A stretch of DNA of 64,000 nt, taken from positions 223,517,741-223,581,740 of the forward strand of contig CM041465.1 of assembly GCA_023213395.1 (NCBI GenBank), given 5' to 3'. The notes under the pieces were generated by a model. The model ran no database searches. It had not been told where the DNA came from and saw only the letters and a program-made list of their open reading frames with translations. Both the position numbers and the translations under genes were made by a program. Of this stretch, positions 57,836 to 64,000 are shown in pieces. Position 1 is the stretch's first letter. Each line of letters opens with the position of its first letter. The stretch comes from Cycas panzhihuaensis (lineage: Eukaryota; Cycadophyta).

Positions 57836-60386
57836 CTACTGTTGTCCCTCTCCAGTGGCGTCACCTCCTAGTCGGTGTGATCCCTCTTCTGAGGACCATA
57901 TGCCTCCTAGGCTCCTCCATAACCTCTGGGAACTCCATGCCTTACTCCCCTCATCGCGTGGCCTCCTTGGTGTCATTGCCACTGTGTAGGTATGTGTCCT
58001 GCTCTGGCTCAACCTCGATACCACCTGATCCACCAGCTGATCGTATCGAGCCTGGATATGATCCCTCTCACCCTCTACTCCCCGAAGTCTCTTCTCCATA
58101 CTCTGAAACTTCTCTTCCATCCCTCGGAGATGCTCCTCCAGGACTTCCATTTATATCTTGCCCTCCGCATCTCCGTTGGCTCCTTCGTAAGCCTCTAGTG
58201 CCTGTATGCGACTCTGTAATATGTCCCGCTCACTCCGAGCCTCGTCCAACTCTCACTGTAGTTGTCCCCTGAATGCTATGTGCTCCTAGGACTCTGCAGC
58301 CTATATATCCCTCACCCTTACCAATGGGGTGAATGCTGCCATATGGGCATCTACCGATCTGGGAGCATCCTCAGCCTGGATAGGTGGTTGCCCCTCTGCG
58401 TACACCTGAGGGAACATCTCCCTCACCATAGCCTCCACCAACTGTTGGATCTTTGCAGTACCTGCAAACCCAACATGCCATATGTTAGTATATATATCTA
58501 GCCACATACCAAACCGAAACTAAATCAAAGCATGTGGGCATCTGGCTATCAAATAATGAGGAAAGTAAGGCCTCACACGATGCATGCGGCTCCTCACTTT
58601 GTCGATGGCCTTTGCCCTTGGCACTCCACCAGCTGCTGGTGCCTCCTCCTCTAGCACCTCCTCTGTAATTGCCTTCGCTGCTGGAGCCTGCGTCCCTCCC
58701 TCTACTGGTGAAGTTGTCCCCTTGGGTCTCTCCATGATCATCAACCTCTGAGCTCATGTCACAGGCCCCCTCGTCTCCTCGGTAGTCCCTGATGGACCTG
58801 CCTCCTCTATAGCTCGTGATGGGCCAGTCCCATTGCCTCTATCTCCTCCGTCGCCATCGTCATCATCTCTGAGGGCAGCCACTATCACTCCTACCTCCTC
58901 GTCACTATCCCATCTCATCGATCGGTAGGGATTCGAGGTGTAGTCAGTCATAGTAAGGAGATCTAGTGACGTGGCATCCACAGACCTCTTGACGTGTGCC
59001 TGGTCCTCTACTCCTCTAAACTGGGTCTGCCATCTATGCACCATGGGCACCCACTCTGATATGGGATGTGGTCCCCCTGATGGTACCACTACTATAAAAT
59101 GATAAAAAAACTAGCACTGTAATAGCGTGCTATAAGACAATCCACCTCTACTTACTGCCCTAATAGCGTCCAGCTGAGCGACGAGGTTCGTCGCTATGAG
59201 GGTGGCCCAATCCAAGTGCTCCCTAGCCTCGCACCTCCGTACGGTGTCCATCCAGCCTCCTGAAATATCTCTATAGTTATGTTTCCAGGAAATCCATAAT
59301 AGAATGCATAATGTGATCAGCTTCTTCACACGAGGAACTCTAGACAGTACCATACTCTGTAGAGGTACTCCTCGCCTCTCCCACCTGTCCTAGCCCATAA
59401 AAAACATAACTACCTCTCGATGGGCCACCTCATTGCTAGGCAATGCTCCTAGTGAGGCTGGTCTTCCTGTCGCTAGCACTCCTAGGATCCACTAGATGTC
59501 TCTGGGTGTCACTGACATGTCCCCTACTTGGGGCAGATGGAACACATGTCTCCGCCTGTCCCAATATGACACTATATTGACCAACAACTTTTGATCTAAC
59601 ATATACTGAGGTGTCCTCACCACCTTTAGCAACCAGCATCTATGTAGGACTCCTTTATCCTCTTTGCTCATCATCTCTAGAAAGCTCAACATGGCCATAC
59701 CAACGTTTTTGCGGTTCTCCACCGTGGTCACTACCTACAAAACGCCATCAAACGTGTCAATCTATAGCCAACACTTGCTCTCAGCCTCTTAGGGCTCTCC
59801 CTCGGTCTCATCTGGTCGAGATTTGGAGACTCTTGGGGCCTCCTTTTTATTTTTCCCTCAGTCTGCCTTCACACCGTGTTAAACTTGTGATCTGCAGAAG
59901 TTTAGATGGGTCCCATCGTGGCCCTCAGTGAAAGATCGCAAGACCGTAATCTTTCTTGGCAGGAACGATACCCCCTAAAGGGGTTTCTATAAAAAATTAA
60001 AAAAAAATCTTTTTGGTGGGACCAACAGGGCCCACCAGGACCAGGGCTACCTAATGCCCCGATCCCGCCCCTCTCTGGGTCCAATTTAGACCCCGGGAGG
60101 TTGCTTCTCGCCCATATGGGGCCCAAAACTACATTAAAATTTCACAAAAAAAATATTAAAATTTAAAGTGTGATTTCGGGAGGGGTTTTGGCGACCCACT
60201 CACTGGATCAGGTCGCATGGTCATCATCTCGCTCTCCCGGTCGCGTTGGCTACCTCCTCGTCCTGATCCAATGGCCAGATCTCCCACTGCATGTCCCGGA
60301 ATTGGGGTAGCGCTCCACTGTGTAAGAAACGAGCTATGGATTCCGTACGAGAGCTCATGAAAATGAAATCTTTTTCATTCGAGTTT
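57836..60386 (-). pseudogene. opposite-strand gene of element C, plant-mobile-domain-like
   Basis: An exon begins at 59,734 after a TTTTGTAG splice-acceptor-like site. VENRKNVGMAMLSFLEMMSK, QYMLDQKLLVNIVSYWDRRR and HVFHLPQVGDMSVTPRDI are open, then one stop. Unlike B1 and B2 the frame then continues correctly through RILGVLATGRPASLGALPSN, RRGVPLQSMVLSRVPRVKKL, HLDWATLIATNLVAQLDAIR and GGPHPISEWVPMVHRW. VDATSLDLLTMTDYTSNPYR leads into the acidic linker. Candidate intron 58,462-58,576 (donor GTGAGG, acceptor GGGTTTGCAG). The 3' exon has VEAMVREMFPQVYAEGQPPI and a coiled-coil-like segment with FQSMEKRLRGVEGERDHIQA, ending near 57,836. This is the best copy for a domain search. Confidence 0.77.
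59880..59955. repeat. paired inverted repeats in the opposite-strand leader, element C
   Basis: TAAACTT/AAGTTTA (59,880-59,904) and GAAAGAT/ATCTTTC (59,930-59,955). Same position and order as the two stems of B1, with different bases in stem 2 that still pair. Confidence 0.65.
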
Positions 60387-60395
60387 CCTTATATA
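60387..60395 (-). promoter_or_regulatory. TATA box of the opposite-strand gene, element C
   Basis: On the minus strand CCTATATAAGGAAACTC, with a GATTTCATTTTCATGAGC leader as in B1 and B2. The divergent zone 60,396-60,934 has no supported gene. Its plus strand ends in a pyrimidine-rich CACTTCTTTCAG shortly before the second RNase H. Confidence 0.7.
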
Positions 60396-60934
60396 GGCGG
60401 GGCCCCCGTTGGGTACTTCCCCCTTTTTCACCTTCAAGGCAGCCTTCCAGACTGTATTTTTGCCCTAGCCAACATTGTTTTCTGGTCTAGTTCCTCTTTT
60501 CATCTCCATGGTCTCCTTTCGACCTGTTTCCTTCGGTGCATTAATGACGTCCCAAATGGCTCATTTTTGCCGAAGCCCCCCTCGTCTCATTTTACATGCC
60601 ACTCCCATGCATGCTCGAGTTTATACTCGTTTGGCTCATTTCGCCACCCTGGACTCATTTTTGCAGCCCATTTTTGCTCTTGGCACTCCCATAGGGAGTG
60701 TCCCCTCTAGCCAGGCACCCCTTTGTGCTTCCTTAAGCCAATTTGGGCTCCTCGGGGCTCCTTTTCCACCATTTTCTTCCCTGCTGGTGGGGTAGCCTTC
60801 CCTGCCTTTGGGTCGCCTCATTGCCAGGCCTTTGTACCCCTTCACAGCCACTATCACTAGCCACACAGGGTCCTCTTCTCACCTCTTTCTTCAATTTCAT
60901 TGCACTTCTTTCAGTAGAGAAGTCGTTCTTACTC

Positions 60935-61357
60935 ATGGCTCTTTTCATTTTTACCGATGGCAGAAGCCATGGTAATCCTGGTCCTTCCACCGCCGCATGG
61001 ATACTTCATGATTCCTTTGGGCACGACTGCCTGTGCTTTGGAATCTTCCTTCCCGAGGCAACCAATAACAAAGCCAAGTACATGGCCCTTATTGAAGCCC
61101 TCACTGACGTCCTTCGTTTCCATCATAGACCCATCGTCCTTCTTTGTGACTCCCAAGTGGTGGTGTCTCATCTCACCCAGGTCTACCAGGTGCGATGCCC
61201 ACGCTTGAGAGCCCTGGCATCGACCGCGAGGTCACTATTGGCTCGCTTCCATTTTATTGACGTTCACCGTATTCCTCGGGCCCTCAATGCTGAGGCTGAC
61301 AGCCTCATTCACCTCATCCTTGAGCGTCGCCTCCCTCTTCTCAGCAATTTCCTTTGA
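60935..61357 (+). CDS. second RNase H (aRNH-type) of element C, uninterrupted frame
   Basis: ATG at 60,935, at the same place as the A and B1 starts, although the frame stays open upstream to 60,743. About 140 codons to TGA. MALFIFTDGRSHGNPGPSTA carries the first Asp. The helix reads NNKAKYMALIEAL, where B1 has NNEAEY, so the expected catalytic Glu is Lys. LLCDSQVVVSHLTQVYQVRC and LNAEADSLIHLILERRLPLL keep the later Asp residues. A pyrimidine-rich CTTCTTTCAG lies 22 bp upstream, a possible splice acceptor. The only complete open copy of this domain here, but probably inactive. Confidence 0.82.
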   Translation: MALFIFTDGRSHGNPGPSTAAWILHDSFGHDCLCFGIFLPEATNNKAKYMALIEALTDVLRFHHRPIVLLCDSQVVVSHLTQVYQVRCPRLRALASTARSLLARFHFIDVHRIPRALNAEADSLIHLILERRLPLLSNFL

Positions 61358-61714
61358 GAGACTTGCTTGGCCTGCCTGTTGCCCAAGTCTCTGGCCGCCT
61401 TTCTCCTAGCTTGTTTGTCTAGTCTGCTAGTTGTCCATGCATTATCCATCACATTTTATCCATGGGGGCATCCCCCCTTTTTCTTTCCTTTCATCTCCAA
61501 GTCGACTTCCAGACGACATATACGCAGCCCCTATGTTGTCCTCGTCTCCATCTCCCTTGTCCATGCATTCTGCCACGACACTCACCGACAACCTTGGTCC
61601 ATATTTTGTTAATGATTTATATATATACACATGTGCTACTAACAATTTTTGGTTGCCAGCATTTGCCATCACACCACGCTTCCGAGCAGTTAGGCTCTGC
61701 TGCCAAAGGGGCAG
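61358..61714 (+). promoter_or_regulatory. 3' spacer and PPT of element C
   Basis: Non-coding spacer, then CCAAAGGGGCAG against TGTTTCTC. PPT at 61,705-61,714. Confidence 0.85.
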
Positions 61715-64000
61715 TGTTTCTCAGCTTCCGAGAATGGACTTGAGACAAGTTGACTTAGGTAAGCATAGGTATATACTTCTCACTTTCATCCTCGCTATTG
61801 TTGGGTAGAAGTTATTTAGAGTGTTGTTTGATGCATGCTTACTTGCCATTTGTGTGATCGCATTACCTTCTCTGCTTGATCATATTGCTTACACCTATCG
61901 CATATTATTTAGCCTATGACGACCTACCATGGGGCACTCCTCAGCAAGTCATGCACCCCATATGGCACTCAGCTGCCCGCAACACCTCCACAACTCCTCA
62001 AACATCATCGTTGGTCACGATCTGTTCATATCAACACTCCTGTCACCACTTTGAGTCCCCTTCTAGGTGTGATAGGACCCCCCCGAGAATTGTCTCTCTC
62101 TGTTGGCCACTTGCTAGCCACTTGGGCATGAGCTCCCAGCCTACCTGGCCTCTACACACCCTTCTGTTTGGCTCTAGGCCTTGGTTCTACCTTAATTTTG
62201 ACTTTCAATCCCGCACCACTGCAAACTAAGCGGTACAATGAAGTTTGCCACGGTACCACGAAGTTTACTGCAGTGTGACTGTTTAAACTTATTTTTTTAG
62301 ACTGCCTCGGTGATTCCTGCTCTTTTTGCAAAACTGCCACGTGGCACCCTCGAGTACTCACCCCCACCATAACCCTAAACATTCATTTAGGGTTGGGGTG
62401 AGTATAAAACCCAAAAATAAAGCCATTTGCCCCTCTTCTTGACTCATTTTTTGCTCTCTACTCCAGCTCTCACTCTACAACCTCCTCAAGATCTGCTCCT
62501 TTGCTTTGGCTCCTCTTCCACAGGTGCATCTGCTGCATCTCAGGCCCTGCTCCAGTGGCTTCAAGATTCTTTTTGCAGGTTTATTTCGTGGAAGGAGAGT
62601 ACTCACAACATATCAACAAGCAAACTCCAAGAACTAAGAGTGGCATCCACGTTGCCTCCCCTTCAGCCTAGGTCTGAAAAGCCTATTTGACACAGGTGTC
62701 TTCCTCTGATTTTTGGAAGAATAAGGCTTCTTCCTTTTGCCTTACAGGTACTCCTTCAAAGTCCTTTAGGTTTTCCTAGTTTTTTCCTTTCCTTTGTGAG
62801 AAGTTTTGAGTCAATCTTTGCTCTTCTCCTTTCATTTTAGAGGAGCTTACCTTTTGCTCCCTGTCTTGTAGTATTTCTCCTCTCTTTTCCCACAAGCCCA
62901 CTCTAGGGTGGCTGTGTAAGAGGGCTGCATAAAGTTTGGTGAAGGGAGAAAGGAGGGATCTGTCCCCTTGTTGGCCTTCTCCCCAAGGGTTTACCCTTCC
63001 CTTCCTTCCTCTTCCACGCATGCCTCTCTCTAGAGTTGGGTTAGGGATAGTGAGAGGTCATTCTCATTTCTGAAAACAGCGTTGGCAGCCCTTACCACAC
63101 TGGTTTCAGACCTACACTCTCAGGTTTTGGGCATCACATAAGCCCCAAACCTGTCCCAGTTCAGTTTTTTGATCTTTCGCTTGCCCCAACCTGACGATTT
63201 GGTGTCCATAGCACTTCGTCTCTTAGGTCTACCCATGCACCATTCCGCTGGTTTATTACCTTTTCTACTTGCTGTCCCAAACAACCATCACATCCTGGTT
63301 TTTCTCTATTGAGGCTATGTGGAGGTACTTGCGGGTAGGTTGATCATTCCGAGGCTAACCTCCTTATCTTAGTCATTGCTTGGTGTTGCTTAGATCCGAG
63401 TTTTGCTTGGTGGTTTTAGAGTAGAGTGCATTATTTTCAGCTTGATTTATTAGCTATCTTTGGTATTCATATACATATTAAGCATATTTGGTAGCCCCCT
63501 CCTCTGGGAGGGAGAAACCTTTGTTTTGCAATTGGCAAATTTATGGCAGTGAAAGTATGAAAGAAGTGCACATCTTTGACAGGTGAGTCCCTAGCTAGTA
63601 GTGCTTTCGGTTCCTCTTTTGTTTCCTTTTTGTTACTTTGCTTTCACATATTGGGAAAGGTAAGGTAGCCCCTCATCCATTTTCGACAACCATCATCAAC
63701 TAGCCCCATATCTGCGCGGCAAGTTCGAGTGGATGAGTGCGTAAGGAGCGGAAGGGTGCAACATTTCCACCACACTTCTCTTCCAGGTATTCCTTCTCCC
63801 TTCTTTATCTTTTTTCTACCGTGTTTCTTTTTTGCAAACTTCGCATGTTAAAGCCACATAAGAAATAAAAAGGGAATGAATACACTTTTTTGCATTTATA
63901 AATTCTTTTCTGTAGTCATTCACATCGTGTGAAGATAGGACTTAGGCGTGAGCTGCACACTCCTTAAGCCCCATCTAGTCTATACGTAGAACCATCTGTC
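61715..64000 (+). repeat. 3' LTR of element C (cut by window end)
   Basis: Starts TGTTTCTCAGCTTCCGAG. Uninterrupted across the site where block B split the 5' copy. The window ends about 430 bp before the expected LTR end, judged by matching the last bases to about 49,970 in the 5' copy. Confidence 0.93.
62403..62409 (+). promoter_or_regulatory. TATA box in 3' LTR of element C
   Basis: GAGTATAAAACCC, matching 17,666-17,672 of the 5' LTR. Confidence 0.7.

Larger units (their letters stand above)
16993..64000 (+). mobile_element. element C: Tat-type Ty3/gypsy retrotransposon, split by block B
   Basis: The 5' LTR is in two parts (16,993-18,601 and 49,311-50,398, about 2.69 kb in total). The interior is 50,399-61,714. 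The 3' LTR begins at 61,715 and continues past the window by about 0.4 kb, judged from the 5' copy. The full length without the insertion would be about 16.7 kb. All domains are present and damaged; the RNase H-integrase frame is the best preserved in the window. The 3' target-site duplication is outside the window; the five bases before the 5' LTR are GAAAC. Confidence 0.9.

Overview
This is flowering-plant (angiosperm-type) repeat DNA. It holds no intact host gene that I can support. From about 2 kb to the window end it is almost entirely decayed Ty3/gypsy LTR retrotransposon sequence. The Pro and RT motifs (YNLLLGRPWLDQMGAV, DVFAWDYTDMKGID, GMPFGLKNAGATYQRAM) place the elements in or near the Tat lineage. 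The LTRs are about 2.7 kb and a full element is about 16.7 kb. The species cannot be named from the sequence.

Layout: 1-710 is AT-rich unique-looking DNA; 711-1585 is a compound microsatellite; about 2,022-16,330 is element A on the minus strand, the oldest and most degraded copy. From 16,331 to 16,992 there is a short unassigned coding-like segment. Element C (plus strand) begins at 16,993. Its 5' LTR is split at 18,601 and resumes at 49,311; its interior runs 50,399-61,714; its 3' LTR starts at 61,715 and leaves the window. Inside the split LTR sits block B (18,602-49,310), which starts with TG, ends with CA and is flanked by the 5-bp duplication GTTGG. Block B is LTR-interior-LTR-interior-LTR, two interiors (B1, B2) sharing a middle LTR.

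All four interiors share one plan: LTR, PBS, gag, protease, RT-RNase H, integrase, an AT-rich convergent 3' zone, a gene on the opposite strand, a divergent promoter zone, a second RNase H in the sense direction, PPT, LTR. The opposite-strand gene is the most interesting content. It has a TATA box facing its own direction in all four copies, at least one phase-1 intron at a conserved site, a plant-mobile-domain-like region (HWDRRRHVFHLP), an acidic low-complexity linker and a C-terminal basic/coiled-coil tail. The second RNase H (TDGGSRGNPG, NNEAEY, LLCDSQVVVSHL) lies 3' of integrase and begins at its own ATG.

Every copy is inactivated by nonsense codons, frameshifts and deletions. Many are C-to-T or G-to-A changes, as expected of long-methylated transposons. 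B1 and B2 share at least five stop codons that C lacks, so those lesions predate the B1/B2 duplication or came from one defective source. The relative order supported by the nesting is C first, then B into C; A is more decayed than either.
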